Below, piece after piece: positions 1-8,393 of a stretch of 64,000 nt of DNA; position 1 is the first letter of the stretch, and each line of letters begins with the position of its first letter. Under the pieces are notes generated by a model. The model saw only the letters and a list, made by a program, of their open reading frames with translations. It was not told where the DNA came from and made no database searches. The position numbers were made by a program, and so were the translations under genes. The stretch spans positions 170,129-234,128 of the forward strand of contig NZ_JODY01000004.1 of the NCBI RefSeq assembly GCF_000718015.1, given 5' to 3'. Source of the stretch: Streptomyces catenulae (GTDB lineage: Bacteria; Actinomycetota; Actinomycetes; Streptomycetales; Streptomycetaceae).

Positions 1-1022
1 GCGACCGTGACGTCCGGCTCCCGCTCCCGGATCCGGGCCGACAGGCGCGGCAGATACGTCGCCGGGAAGACCCACACGAACCGCGCCACCACCACCGCCA
101 CGAAGACCAGCCCGGCGTACCCGGCGGCCTGCGCGCCGCTGAACTCCCCCAGCCCGCGGAGCACCACCGGCAGCTGGAGCCCGATCAGCGCGAAGACCGC
201 GGACTCCAGCAGGAACGACACCATCCGCCACACGGCCGCCTCCTGGAGCCGGGTCTCGAAGTCGACCTGCCAGGAGCGGTGCCCCAGGTGGAGGCCGACG
301 ACGACCACGGCGAGCACCCCGGACGCCCCGAACTGCTCGGCGGCGGCGTACGCGACGAACGGGATGAGCAGCGAGAGGGTGTTCTCCAGCAGCGGCGACG
401 TCCGCAGCCGGAGCCGCAGCCAGTGCAGCGGCACCATCAGGACGAGTCCGACGCCGATGCCGCCCAGGGCGGCGACGGCGAACTCCTCGGCGCCGCCGGC
501 CCAGGTGGCGCCCGCGCCGACCGCCGCGGCCACCGCCACCTTGTAGGCGGTGATGGCGGTCGCGTCGTTCACCAGGGACTCGCCCTGGAGGATCGTGGTG
601 ATCCGGCCGGGCAGCCCCAGACGGCGGGCGATGGCGGTGGCCGCGACGGCGTCCGGCGGCGCGACGACGGCACCCAGGACCAGCGCGGCGGTCAGCGGCA
701 GGTCCGGGATCGCCAGCTGGGCGAGGAAGCCGACGGCGAGCGTGGCGAAGAGGACGTACCCGACGGAGAGCAGCGCCACCGGCCGCCAGTTGGCCCGCAG
801 GTCCAGGTAGGAGCTCTCCAGCGCCGCGGTGTGCAGCAGCGGCGGCAGCACCAGCGGCAGCACGATGTGCGGGTCGAGGGTGTAGTCCGGCACCCCGGGG
901 ACGTACGCGGCGACGAGCCCGGCGGCGACCAGCAGCAGCGGCGCCGGGACGGGCGTCCGCCGGGCGAGCGCGGCCACCGCGGCGCTCCCGGCGATCAGCA
1001 ACAGCAGCGGCATGACGTCCAT
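1..1022 (-). CDS. CPA1-family Na+/H+ antiporter (C-terminus off the window)
   Basis: This is an inner-membrane cation/proton antiporter of the CPA1 (NhaP/Nhe) type, which would exchange Na+ or K+ for H+. About 340 residues are visible and the frame runs off the left edge, so the C-terminal part is missing. The N-terminus is a string of hydrophobic helices (MPLLLLIAGSAAVAALARR onward). The family signatures GAVVAPPDAVAATAIARR and QGESLVNDATAITAYK are present; their acidic residues are the usual ion-binding and transport positions. The ATG chosen lies nine bases upstream of a second possible ATG. It points away from the UBP zinc-finger gene. Confidence 0.85.
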   Translation of the reverse strand, partial: MDVMPLLLLIAGSAAVAALARRTPVPAPLLLVAAGLVAAYVPGVPDYTLDPHIVLPLVLPPLLHTAALESSYLDLRANWRPVALLSVGYVLFATLAVGFLAQLAIPDLPLTAALVLGAVVAPPDAVAATAIARRLGLPGRITTILQGESLVNDATAITAYKVAVAAAVGAGATWAGGAEEFAVAALGGIGVGLVLMVPLHWLRLRLRTSPLLENTLSLLIPFVAYAAAEQFGASGVLAVVVVGLHLGHRSWQVDFETRLQEAAVWRMVSFLLESAVFALIGLQLPVVLRGLGEFSGAQAAGYAGLVFVAVVVARFVWVFPATYLPRLSARIREREPDVTV

Positions 1023-1118
1023 CGGCCCGTCCCGTCCGTACCCTCCGGCGCGGTCCGGGTGCGGCACCGCCCGGCCACGACCTGAGGACCACGGCCCCCG
1101 GGTCGTAACCTGGCCATC

Positions 1119-1379
1119 ATGAGCGAGTGTGTGCACGTCCGTGATCTGCCACGCGCCGAACCCGCCCCGCTGAGCGACACCTGCCCGGAGTGCCTGGAGG
1201 CAGGCAGCCACCCCGTCCAGCTGCGGCTCTGCCTGGTCTGCGGCCATGTCGGCTGCTGCGACTCGTCGCCGTTCCGCCACGCCACCGGGCACTACGAGCG
1301 GACCGGCCATCCGGTGATGCGCTCCTTCGAGCCGGGCGAGTCCTGGCGGTGGTGCTTCGTCGACCAGCTCCTGGTCTGA
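1119..1379 (+). CDS. UBP-type zinc-finger protein
   Basis: A small 86-residue protein made almost entirely of a UBP-type (ZnF-UBP) zinc finger. Ligand candidates are Cys4, His6, Cys22, Cys25, Cys38, Cys41, His43, Cys46, His54 and His58, in the order expected for the fold that binds ubiquitin C-termini in eukaryotes. The bacterial role is unknown. A TAACCT hexamer ends seven bases before the ATG and there is no Shine-Dalgarno sequence, so the mRNA is probably leaderless. It stands alone between the antiporter and a GNAT gene. Confidence 0.85.
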   Translation: MSECVHVRDLPRAEPAPLSDTCPECLEAGSHPVQLRLCLVCGHVGCCDSSPFRHATGHYERTGHPVMRSFEPGESWRWCFVDQLLV

Positions 1380-1440
1380 GGGCGCCGGGGCCCGGGGACC
1401 GCCCCGCCGGTCCGTGACCGGCGCGGTTTAGCCTGGCGCC

Positions 1441-1944
1441 ATGATCCGCGAAGCAGCCGCCGCCGACGTCCCCGCCATCCTGGCCATGATCCGCGAACTC
1501 GCCGAGTACGAACGTGCCCTGGAATCGGCGCGGGCGACCGAGGCGCAGCTCACCGAGGCGCTCTTCGGGCCGCAGCCCGCCGCCTTCGCGCTGATGGCCG
1601 AGGAGGACGGCGAGCCGGTGGGCTTCGCCCTGTGGTTCCGCAACTTCTCGACGTGGACGGGCACGCACGGTGTCTATCTGGAGGACCTCTACGTCCGCCC
1701 CGAGGCGCGCGGCGGCGGCCACGGCAAGGCGCTGCTGGCGGCGCTCGCGGAGATCTGTGTGGCCCGTGGCTACGAGCGTTTCGAGTGGTCCGTCCTGGAT
1801 TGGAATGAACCGTCCATCGGCTTTTACCGGTCGATCGGCGCGCAGCCCATGGACGGATGGACGGTCTTCCGGCTCACTGGAAAGGAACTGCACGCCCTCG
1901 CGGACACCACGCGGGTCAACGGAGCGTCACCGTCGAGGATTTGA
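1441..1944 (+). CDS. GNAT N-acetyltransferase, diamine acetyltransferase-like
   Basis: A 167-residue GNAT-fold acetyl-CoA-dependent acetyltransferase. The acetyl-CoA loop is seen as EDLYVRPEARGGGHGKALLA, preceded by FALWFRNFSTWTGTHGVYLE. The C-terminal YERFEWSVLDWNEPSIGFY with 'NEPSIGFYRSIGA' is characteristic of the spermidine/spermine and thialysine acetyltransferase branch, so a polyamine or small amine is the likely acceptor; this is an inference from family resemblance. The start follows a TAGCCT hexamer by six bases without a ribosome-binding site, suggesting a leaderless transcript. Confidence 0.85.
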   Translation: MIREAAAADVPAILAMIRELAEYERALESARATEAQLTEALFGPQPAAFALMAEEDGEPVGFALWFRNFSTWTGTHGVYLEDLYVRPEARGGGHGKALLAALAEICVARGYERFEWSVLDWNEPSIGFYRSIGAQPMDGWTVFRLTGKELHALADTTRVNGASPSRI

Positions 1945-2229
1945 CGCCCCCACCCCCTAGCCACTGTGCGTACTCATGTGTTTACAATCAGTGACGACAG
2001 CGGTTCCGGAAGCCCCTGGAGCCGTTCGCATTCCGGACGACGGCCGTGCTCCGTCCGGGCGACACCGGCCCGCGGATCGCGGTAGCGTCACAGCCGAACC
2101 CTGTGCTGCGCCGTGCCACCGCCGCTCCCCTCGGGAGCGACCGGCGGGACGCCCGGAGCGGCGCAGCGGCCCGCACATCAGCTCAACACGTATCAGCTCA
2201 ATCCAGCTTGTGCCACCTTGGAGGTGAGG

Positions 2230-2643
2230 GTGTCCCAGATCGCAGGCGAGCCCGGGACCCAGGACTTCGTGGAAGTCCGGCTGCCCGCTGCGGGTGCCTA
2301 CCTTTCCGTGCTGCGTACGGCCACCGCCGGACTCGCAGCCCGCTTGGACTTCACCCTCGACGAGATCGAGGACCTGCGCATCGCGGTGGACGAGGCGTGC
2401 GCGATCCTGCTCCAGCAGGCCGTCCCCGGCTCCGTGCTGAGCTGCGTCTTCCGTCTCATCGACGACGCGCTGCAGGTGACCGTCTCGGCGCCGACCACCG
2501 ACGGCCGCGCACCCGAGCGCGACACCTTCGCCTGGACGGTGCTCTCCGCACTGGCCGGCAAGGTCGACTCCACCGTCGCCGAGGACCGTACGGTCACCAT
2601 CAGCCTCTACAAGGAGCGCGGCGCCGGTCCCGGACCGTCATGA
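2230..2643 (+). CDS. prsH: RsbW-like anti-sigma factor of the sigma-H locus
   Basis: A 137-residue GHKL/HATPase-type anti-sigma regulatory factor. It sits 16 bp upstream of a SigB/F-type sigma gene, the arrangement of the Streptomyces prsH (ushX)-sigH pair, so it should bind and inhibit that sigma factor. The GTG start was preferred because GGAG lies eight bases upstream; an earlier in-frame start has no such site. The helix with the N-box reads IAVDEACAILLQ and lacks the Asn usual for Mg-ATP binding in RsbW. ATP binding or kinase activity may therefore be weak, though binding to sigma need not be. The symbol rests on context with sigH. Confidence 0.8.
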   Translation: MSQIAGEPGTQDFVEVRLPAAGAYLSVLRTATAGLAARLDFTLDEIEDLRIAVDEACAILLQQAVPGSVLSCVFRLIDDALQVTVSAPTTDGRAPERDTFAWTVLSALAGKVDSTVAEDRTVTISLYKERGAGPGPS

Positions 2644-2659
2644 CCGAACAGGGGGCCCC

Positions 2660-3679
2660 GTGAAAGATCTCGAACGCGGCGCGGGGATCGCGCCGGGTGC
2701 GACCATCCCGGACCAGCAGGCCCGGCCGCACCCGACGGGCGCGGACGACCCCGGCGGCCGGCCGGACGCAGCGGAGCAGGCAGAGCGGGCGGACCACATG
2801 GACGACAGCGAGCAGCAGGGCGCGCGGGCGCAGCACACGCCGCGCCCGTCCCAGGAGACCCCGGAGGAGCCCCAGGGCGCTCCGGAGCCCCCGCACGCCC
2901 ACGAACCGGCGCACGCCCACGATCCGCACGACCGCAGCGGCGCCCGGGCGATGTTCTACGAGCTGCGCAAGCTCCCCGACGGCTCCCCGGAGCGCGCGGA
3001 GCTGCGCAACACCCTGGTGCGGATGCACCTCCCGCTGGTCGAGCACCTGGCCCGCAGATTCCGCAACCGCGGCGAGCCCCTGGACGACCTCACCCAGGTC
3101 GCGACCATCGGTCTGATCAAGTCGGTCGACCGCTTCGACCCGGACCGCGGCGTGGAGTTCTCCACGTACGCGACGCCCACCGTCGTCGGCGAGATCAAGC
3201 GGCACTTCCGGGACAAGGGCTGGGCGGTCCGGGTGCCGCGCCGCCTCCAGGAGCTGCGGCTGTCGCTGACGACGGCGACCGCAGAGCTGTCCCAGCGGCA
3301 CGGCCGGGCGCCGACGGTCCACGAGTTGGCGGAGCATCTGTCGCTCTCCGAGGAGGAGGTCCTGGAGGGCCTGGAGTCGGCGAACGCCTACTCCACCCTC
3401 TCCCTCGACGTCCCGGACACCGACGACGAGTCCCCCGCGGTGGCCGACACGCTCGGCGCGGAGGACGAGGCGCTGGAGGGCGTGGAGTACCGCGAGTCGC
3501 TCAAGCCGCTGCTGGAGGATCTGCCGCCGCGCGAGAAGAAGATCCTGCTGCTGCGGTTCTTCGGCAACATGACCCAGTCGCAGATCGCCCAGGAGGTCGG
3601 CATCTCCCAGATGCACGTCTCCCGGCTGCTGGCCCGCACCCTGGCCCAGCTCCGCGACCGTCTCCTCGTGGAGGAGTGA
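2660..3679 (+). CDS. sigH: Stress-response sigma factor SigH (SigB/SigF subfamily)
   Basis: A group 3 sigma-70 factor of the SigB/F/G subfamily, 339 residues from the first GTG. The first ~95 residues are a Pro/Gln/His-rich, low-complexity extension; the conserved protein begins near FYELRKLPDGSPERAELRN. Region 2 follows (HLARRFRNRGEPLDDLTQVA, then RGVEFSTYATPTVVGEIKRH), then region 3, and region 4 with its helix-turn-helix (NMTQSQIAQEVGISQMHVSR). S. coelicolor sigma-H is made as several isoforms with different N-termini; the internal Met codons here would allow the same. It is expected to control osmotic-stress and septation genes and to be held by the upstream anti-sigma factor. Confidence 0.88.
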   Translation: MKDLERGAGIAPGATIPDQQARPHPTGADDPGGRPDAAEQAERADHMDDSEQQGARAQHTPRPSQETPEEPQGAPEPPHAHEPAHAHDPHDRSGARAMFYELRKLPDGSPERAELRNTLVRMHLPLVEHLARRFRNRGEPLDDLTQVATIGLIKSVDRFDPDRGVEFSTYATPTVVGEIKRHFRDKGWAVRVPRRLQELRLSLTTATAELSQRHGRAPTVHELAEHLSLSEEEVLEGLESANAYSTLSLDVPDTDDESPAVADTLGAEDEALEGVEYRESLKPLLEDLPPREKKILLLRFFGNMTQSQIAQEVGISQMHVSRLLARTLAQLRDRLLVEE

Positions 3680-3712
3680 GCGTCGAGGAGTGAGCGTCGA
3701 GGAGTGAGCGTC
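3671..3712 (+). repeat. Three tandem 14-bp repeats over the sigH stop codon
   Basis: The unit GAGGAGTGAGCGTC occurs three times without a mismatch. The first copy contains the last sigH codons and its TGA. The other two lie between the stop and the terminator. This looks like recent slippage duplication of the gene end and does not alter the protein. Confidence 0.9.
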
Positions 3713-3721
3713 CGGCCGTGA

Positions 3722-3765
3722 CGGCGCAAGGGGCGGGATCCGCGTGGATCCCGCCCCTTGCGCCG
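3722..3765. terminator. Bidirectional terminator between sigH and a convergent gene
   Basis: A perfect 20-bp inverted repeat (left arm CGGCGCAAGGGGCGGGATCC, loop GCGT) sits between two convergent genes. No long T-run follows, which is normal for Streptomyces terminators. Confidence 0.85.
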
Positions 3766-3775
3766 TTCCGGTCCG

Positions 3776-4234
3776 CTACTCCCGCGGCCCGATGCCGAGC
3801 GCCACCGTGGCCGTCGGGTTGACCAGCAACGCGAGGACCGCGAAGGCGGCGACCGCCAGCGCGACGCCCGCGGCGATCAGCGCGCCACCGGAGCTGATCA
3901 GCGTCCAGGCGACCGGCAGCGCCACGATCTGGGTGATCATCGAGGGGCCGCGGCTCCAGCGGCGGAGCAGCCACAGCCCGCGGGCGGCGGCCAGCGGCAA
4001 CGCCGCCAGCGCGAGCACGGTCACCGCGCCCGTCACGGCCTGTTGCGGGCTGTCGGGCGAGCCGGTGAGGCCCTCGATCAACAGGGAGATGCCGAGGGCC
4101 GCCAGCGCGACGCCCTCGACGGCGGTGAGCACCGCGGCGGCGCTCAGCCGGGCCGGGCGCGGTCCGGGCCGCTCGGGGGCCGCGGGCGCGGCGGCGGCCT
4201 GGCGTGCGGACTTCTTCTGCTGCTTACTGCTCAC
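3776..4234 (-). CDS. Conserved membrane protein of unknown function
   Basis: A 152-residue protein with a short basic N-terminus (SSKQQKKSARQ) followed by about four hydrophobic segments, for example LSAAAVLTAVEGVALAALGI and ITQIVALPVAWTLISSGGAL. I recognise no enzymatic motif. The GTG start was chosen where the hydrophilic Lys-rich leader begins; the Shine-Dalgarno sequence is weak. It converges on sigH and is divergent from the lipid-kinase gene. Confidence 0.75.
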   Translation of the reverse strand: MSSKQQKKSARQAAAAPAAPERPGPRPARLSAAAVLTAVEGVALAALGISLLIEGLTGSPDSPQQAVTGAVTVLALAALPLAAARGLWLLRRWSRGPSMITQIVALPVAWTLISSGGALIAAGVALAVAAFAVLALLVNPTATVALGIGPRE

Positions 4235-4376
4235 CCCAGCAGGGTAGCGCCGCCCCGCCGTCCACCGGCCGCCCCCGGGCCGCCGTACGGGACCGGCGCC
4301 GCGCCCCGGGCGCCGGGGCGCCGTCCGGGGAGGTGCGTCGCAGGGCCGGTACCAGCAGGTAGGTACGCTGGCGGTC

Positions 4377-5360
4377 ATGCGCGCGCTTCTCGTGGTCAAT
4401 CCCGCTGCCACCACCACCAGTGCCCGCACCCGTGACGTACTGGCCCACGCGCTCGCCAGCGACCTCGATCTGACGGTCGCCGAGACCCGGTACCGCGGCC
4501 ACGCCCGCGATCTCGCCCGGCAGGCGGCCGAGGACGGCCGGACCGAGCTGGTGGTGGCGCTCGGCGGCGACGGCACGGTCAACGAGGTCGTCAACGGTCT
4601 GCTGACGCACGGACCCGATCCGGAGTCCCACCCCCGGCTGGCCGTGGTGCCCGGCGGCTCCACCAACGTCTTCGCCCGCGCCCTCGGCCTGCCGAACGAC
4701 GTCGTGGAGGCCACCGGCGCCCTGTTGGACGCGCTGCGGGACGGCAGTGAGCGCACGGTCGGTCTGGGGCACGCGGCGGGCACCCGGGGCAGCGAGGACG
4801 AGGGCGTCCCGGGGCGCTGGTTCACCTTCTGCGCCGGGTTCGGCTTCGACGCCGGGGTGGTCGGCCGCGTCGAACAGCAGCGCGAGCGCGGTAAGCGTTC
4901 GACGCACAGCCTCTACGTCCGGCAGGTCGTCCGGCAGTTCCTGGGCGACCAGAACCGCCGGGAGGGCACCATCACACTGGAGCGCCCGGCCCCCGACGGC
5001 GGCGCACCGGAGGTCACCGAGGGGCTGGTGATGTCGATAATCTGCAACACCTCTCCCTGGAGCTACCTGGGCAATCGCCCGCTCTACCCGCTCCCGGACG
5101 CCTCCTTCGACACCGCGCTGGACGTCTTCGCACTGAGCCGCCTCTCCCCCGCCGCGGTGACGCGTTACGCGACCCAGTTGCTGACCTCGACGCCCGAGCG
5201 CGGACCCCACGGCAAGCACGCACTGTCACTCCATGACCTGACGGCCTTCACCTTGCATTCACAGGCGCCACTGCCCTTTCAGATGGACGGAGACCACCTC
5301 GGACTGCGTACGAGTGTGACGTTCACAGGCGTACGCCGTGCACTGCGTGTGATTGTGTGA
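4377..5360 (+). CDS. Diacylglycerol kinase-family lipid kinase
   Basis: A 327-residue member of the DAGK/sphingosine-kinase family, which phosphorylates a lipid using ATP. The N-terminal MRALLVVNPAATTTSARTRD and the nucleotide-binding loop VVALGGDGTVNEVVNGLL are clear, followed by VVPGGSTNVFARALGLP; the C-terminal half forms the beta-sandwich domain ending QMDGDHLG. Length fits the DgkB/YegS/BmrU group. A TACGCT hexamer ends seven bases before the ATG with no ribosome-binding site, suggesting a leaderless message. The true lipid substrate cannot be told from sequence. Confidence 0.85.
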   Translation: MRALLVVNPAATTTSARTRDVLAHALASDLDLTVAETRYRGHARDLARQAAEDGRTELVVALGGDGTVNEVVNGLLTHGPDPESHPRLAVVPGGSTNVFARALGLPNDVVEATGALLDALRDGSERTVGLGHAAGTRGSEDEGVPGRWFTFCAGFGFDAGVVGRVEQQRERGKRSTHSLYVRQVVRQFLGDQNRREGTITLERPAPDGGAPEVTEGLVMSIICNTSPWSYLGNRPLYPLPDASFDTALDVFALSRLSPAAVTRYATQLLTSTPERGPHGKHALSLHDLTAFTLHSQAPLPFQMDGDHLGLRTSVTFTGVRRALRVIV

Positions 5361-5680
5361 GCAGTAGAGCCTAAAGTCCTTTCACTCGAACGTTTAGGCT
5401 GACTTCCACCCCCTAGAAGTACGGCTGTGACCTAGGCGACACCAAGGAATCAAAAAAAAGTTTCCGGTAGGGGTTGTATCCGTCGCCGAGGTTTGCGAGT
5501 CTCTTCATGGCGATCGGGACGGCCACTTCACCGGCCCCCTTGAGAGCCCGAATCCCCTCCTCATTCCACAGGACCGCACCAGTTTGTCGACTGGCATTCG
5601 GCCCTTCCCCTGCGGAGGGATTCGTGAAAGCGTTCACATTCACAAGCAACGTTCCCGTTATACGAGGAGATGGAGCAGCC
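5361..5680 (+). promoter_or_regulatory. 320-bp leader/promoter region of wblE
   Basis: No gene is seen here. It starts with an inverted repeat AGCCTAAA...TTTAGGCT (5368-5375 with 5393-5400) that may terminate the lipid-kinase transcript. It then becomes relatively AT-rich, with an A8 run near 5452-5459. It ends in repeated TTCACA-type hexamers and a TTATAC element about 20 bp before the wblE ATG. A long leader is usual for WhiB-type genes. Exact promoters cannot be fixed by eye. Confidence 0.5.
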
Positions 5681-5938
5681 ATGGACTGGCGTCACCGCGC
5701 CGTTTGCCGCGAAGAAGACCCCGAGCTCTTCTTCCCCATCGGCAACACCGGTCCTGCGCTCCTGCAGATCGAGGAAGCCAAGGCCGTCTGCCGCCGCTGC
5801 CCCGTCATGGAGCAGTGCCTGCAGTGGGCGCTCGAGTCCGGCCAGGACTCCGGCGTCTGGGGTGGTCTGAGTGAGGACGAGCGCCGCGCAATGAAGCGCC
5901 GTGCAGCTCGCAACCGGGCGCGCAACGCCAGCGCCTGA
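5681..5938 (+). CDS. wblE: WhiB-family regulator WblE (WhiB1 orthologue)
   Basis: An 85-residue WhiB-like [4Fe-4S] transcription regulator. The cluster ligands are Cys9, Cys37, Cys40 and Cys46. They are followed by the family turn SGVWGG and a basic C-terminal tail (RRAMKRRAARNRARNA) that would contact DNA. Actinobacterial WhiB1 proteins bind sigma-A region 4, and the mycobacterial protein reacts with nitric oxide. The start follows GAGGAGATGGAGCAGCC. It converges on a PdtaS-type kinase, the same pairing as whiB1-pdtaS in mycobacteria, which supports the orthologue call. Confidence 0.93.
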   Translation: MDWRHRAVCREEDPELFFPIGNTGPALLQIEEAKAVCRRCPVMEQCLQWALESGQDSGVWGGLSEDERRAMKRRAARNRARNASA

Positions 5939-6006
5939 CACAGACTCCCCGTGGCCCCCGAGCCGCAGCGCGCAGTACCCCCGATGCGCAGAAGAACGTG
6001 AGCTTT

Positions 6007-6037
6007 GAGCCCCGGACCATCCGATGGTCCGGGGCTC
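6007..6037. terminator. Bidirectional terminator between wblE and pdtaS
   Basis: A perfect 15-bp inverted repeat (GAGCCCCGGACCATC and its complement) around a minimal loop lies between the two convergent genes. Confidence 0.85.
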
Positions 6038-6094
6038 AGTGCTGTGCGGACCACCGCCGCGCCACTCCCCCGGTGGCCGCGGCGCCCGCCCGGC

Positions 6095-7573
6095 TCAGCT
6101 CTTCTCGGGCCGCACCGGTACGTCGAGGAGCACCCGCGTACCGCCCTCGGCGCCGCGCACCATGTCGAACGCGCCGCCCAACTCCCCCTCCACCAGGGTC
6201 CGTACGATCTGGAGCCCCAGATTTCCGGCGCTGTGCGGGTCGAAGCCCTCGGGCAGCCCGCGACCGTTGTCCTGGACGGTGACCAGCAGCCGCGGCTCCG
6301 TGCGGCTGCCGCCGCGGACCGCGCCGACCTCGACCGTGCCCTGTTCGCCCTCGTCGAAGGCGTGTTCCAGGGCGTTCTGGAGGATCTCGGTCAGCACCAT
6401 CGACAGCGGGGTGGCGACCTCGGCGTCGAGGATGCCGAAACGGCCGGTGCGGCGGGTGGTGACCTTGCCGGGGGAGATCTCGGCGACCATCGCGAGGACC
6501 CGGTCGGCGATCTCGTCGAACTGGACGCGTTCGTCGAGGTTCTGCGAGAGCGTCTCGTGGACGATGGCGATCGAGCCGACCCGGCGCACCGCCTCGTCCA
6601 GTGCCTCGCGGCCCTTGGCGGAGTCCATCCGGCGGGACTGGAGGCGCAGCAGCGCGGCGACGGTCTGGAGGTTGTTCTTCACCCGGTGGTGGATCTCCCG
6701 GATGGTGGCGTCCTTGGTGATCAATTCCCGTTCACGGCGGCGGAGTTCGGTGACGTCGCGGAGCAGCACCAGCGAACCGCTGTGGGTGCCCTTGGGCTTG
6801 AGCGGGATCGCCCGGAGCTGGATCACCCCCTCCTCGCCCTCCACCTCGAACTCCCTGGGCGCCCAGCCGCTGGCCAGCTTGACCAGCGCCTCGTCGACCG
6901 GGCCGCGGGCGGGTGCCAGTTCGGCGGTGGTGCGGCCGAGGTGGTGGCCCACCAGGTCGGCGGCGAGGCCGAGGCGGTGGTAGGCGGAGAGGGCGTTGGG
7001 GCTGGCGTACTGGACGACGCCGTCCGCGTCGAGCCTGATCAGACCGTCACCGGCGCGCGGCGAGGCGTCCATGTCGACCTGCTGGGCCGGGAACGGAAAC
7101 GTTCCGGCGGCGATCATCTGGGCGAGGTCGGAGGCGCTCTGGAGGTAGGTCAGCTCCAGGCGGCTGGGGGTGCGGACGGTGAGGAGGTTGGTGTTGCGGG
7201 CGATCACGCCCAGCACCCGGCCCTCGCGGCGTACCGGGATGGACTCGACGCGGACCGGCACCTCCTCGCGCCACTCCGGGTCGCCCTCGCGGACGATCCG
7301 GCCCTCGTCCAGCGCGGAGTCGAGCATCGGGCGGCGGCCCCGGGGGACGAGGTGGCCGACCATGTCGTCCTGGTAGGAGGTGGGCCCGGTGTTCGGCCGC
7401 ATCTGGGCCACCGACACATAGCGGGTGCCGTCGAGGGTGGGCACCCAGAGCACCAGATCGGCGAAGGACAGATCGGACAGCAGCTGCCATTCCGAGACGA
7501 GCAGGTGCAGCCACTCGAGGTCGGAGTCGCTCAGAGCGGTGTGCTGGCGTACGAGATCGTTCATGGAGGGCAC
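6095..7573 (-). CDS. pdtaS: PdtaS-type sensor histidine kinase
   Basis: A 492-residue cytosolic two-component sensor with no membrane segments. An N-terminal GAF-like domain (about 1-150) is followed by a PAS domain (about 160-280, LIRLDADGVVQYASPNALSA). A HisKA_2 dimerisation/phosphotransfer helix contains the phosphoacceptor His in IREIHHRVKNNLQTVAALLR. The HATPase domain shows ILQNALEHAFD and the G-box DNGRGLPEGF. This is the architecture of mycobacterial PdtaS, whose partner PdtaR is an ANTAR RNA-binding regulator; no partner gene lies beside it here. The start is GTG with an ATG three codons on, and either could be used. A DasR-like operator lies about 135 bp upstream. Confidence 0.9.
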   Translation of the reverse strand: MPSMNDLVRQHTALSDSDLEWLHLLVSEWQLLSDLSFADLVLWVPTLDGTRYVSVAQMRPNTGPTSYQDDMVGHLVPRGRRPMLDSALDEGRIVREGDPEWREEVPVRVESIPVRREGRVLGVIARNTNLLTVRTPSRLELTYLQSASDLAQMIAAGTFPFPAQQVDMDASPRAGDGLIRLDADGVVQYASPNALSAYHRLGLAADLVGHHLGRTTAELAPARGPVDEALVKLASGWAPREFEVEGEEGVIQLRAIPLKPKGTHSGSLVLLRDVTELRRRERELITKDATIREIHHRVKNNLQTVAALLRLQSRRMDSAKGREALDEAVRRVGSIAIVHETLSQNLDERVQFDEIADRVLAMVAEISPGKVTTRRTGRFGILDAEVATPLSMVLTEILQNALEHAFDEGEQGTVEVGAVRGGSRTEPRLLVTVQDNGRGLPEGFDPHSAGNLGLQIVRTLVEGELGGAFDMVRGAEGGTRVLLDVPVRPEKS

Positions 7574-7705
7574 GTCAGCGAGCCTACCGGCGTACGGTGT
7601 CCCTGTTCTTCCCGTGTTCTCCGTACGGAGGCCGTCCCGTGGGGCGGCCGTACCGTGGGCGGCGCGGCGCGGATCTTTTGCCCTGCATGGGCATGGACAG
7701 ATCAG

Positions 7706-7721
7706 AATGGTCTAGTCCACA
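7706..7721. promoter_or_regulatory. DasR-responsive element-like palindrome upstream of pdtaS
   Basis: AATGGTCTAGTCCACA matches the DasR operator pattern (ACTGGTCTAGACCANT) closely, with TGGTCTAG-TCCA intact. It is about 135 bp upstream of pdtaS and more than 700 bp upstream of nagB, so if it works it is more likely to affect pdtaS or an unrecognised transcript. Confidence 0.6.
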
Positions 7722-8393
7722 ATGTTTTCCGTTACCGACTTCCGCTCTCCCCGCACAGGAGGGCGGATCGAGGCCGGCGCGTTCTCTGCCCTGACTACGC
7801 GGCGGTCTCCGATCGACCGGCTCCCCGGCGGGCGCCACCCCTACCGCACTCGGGGTGCCCGACCGCCCCGCGGAACCGGCCGATGTAGCTCCGGGCTGCG
7901 GTGCCGGACAGGTTGAGGGTCCTGTCCCGGCGCCGCGGCCCGCGGGTGTTTCCGGGGCCGATGCGTTGTTCGCGGGCCGGGCCGGATCTTGCGTTGATGG
8001 CCCGTTGACGGCCAGTTGATTCCGCGCGCCCATGCTGGAAGCGCGCCACCGACCTCCCCGCTCGGCCGCCCGTCCGCTTCCCCCCGGGCGGCCGCCCGGG
8101 TGCGTCGCCGGGCCGGCCCGTTCCCCGTCGGGCAGGGTCCGGCGGCGCGCCCCTTTTCCGGGTCCGCGCATTCCCCGCGCCCCTTTTTCCGGCACCGGCC
8201 GCCGCTCCCCCATTTCCCTTTCCCCGTAAGGGAATTACGGAATTCCGGGCACCCGGGGCCGAACGGCGGACAAACGGAGCGTGGAAGATTCGGCACGGAG
8301 AGTGGAAATGCGGGGGCGGGTGGGAATTCGGGGCCGAATCCGGGTGGGAAGACGGCTTCCGGGAACCGGGCCGGGGGACGTCCACTCTGATAG

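Noticed and set aside
5413..5682. 89-residue frame on the minus strand across the wblE leader
   Set aside because: It lies antisense to the wblE promoter region and overlaps its start; it has no ribosome-binding site, and the wblE reading is clearly real.
6005..7888. 627-codon plus-strand frame opposite pdtaS
   Set aside because: It is the antisense shadow of the kinase gene, made possible by high GC; the minus-strand protein has complete histidine-kinase motifs.
8016..8390. 124-codon plus-strand frame in the pdtaS-nagB gap
   Set aside because: The translation is Ala/Pro/Arg/Gly low-complexity, has no Shine-Dalgarno sequence, and overlaps other frames of equal quality, so it is a GC-rich artefact.
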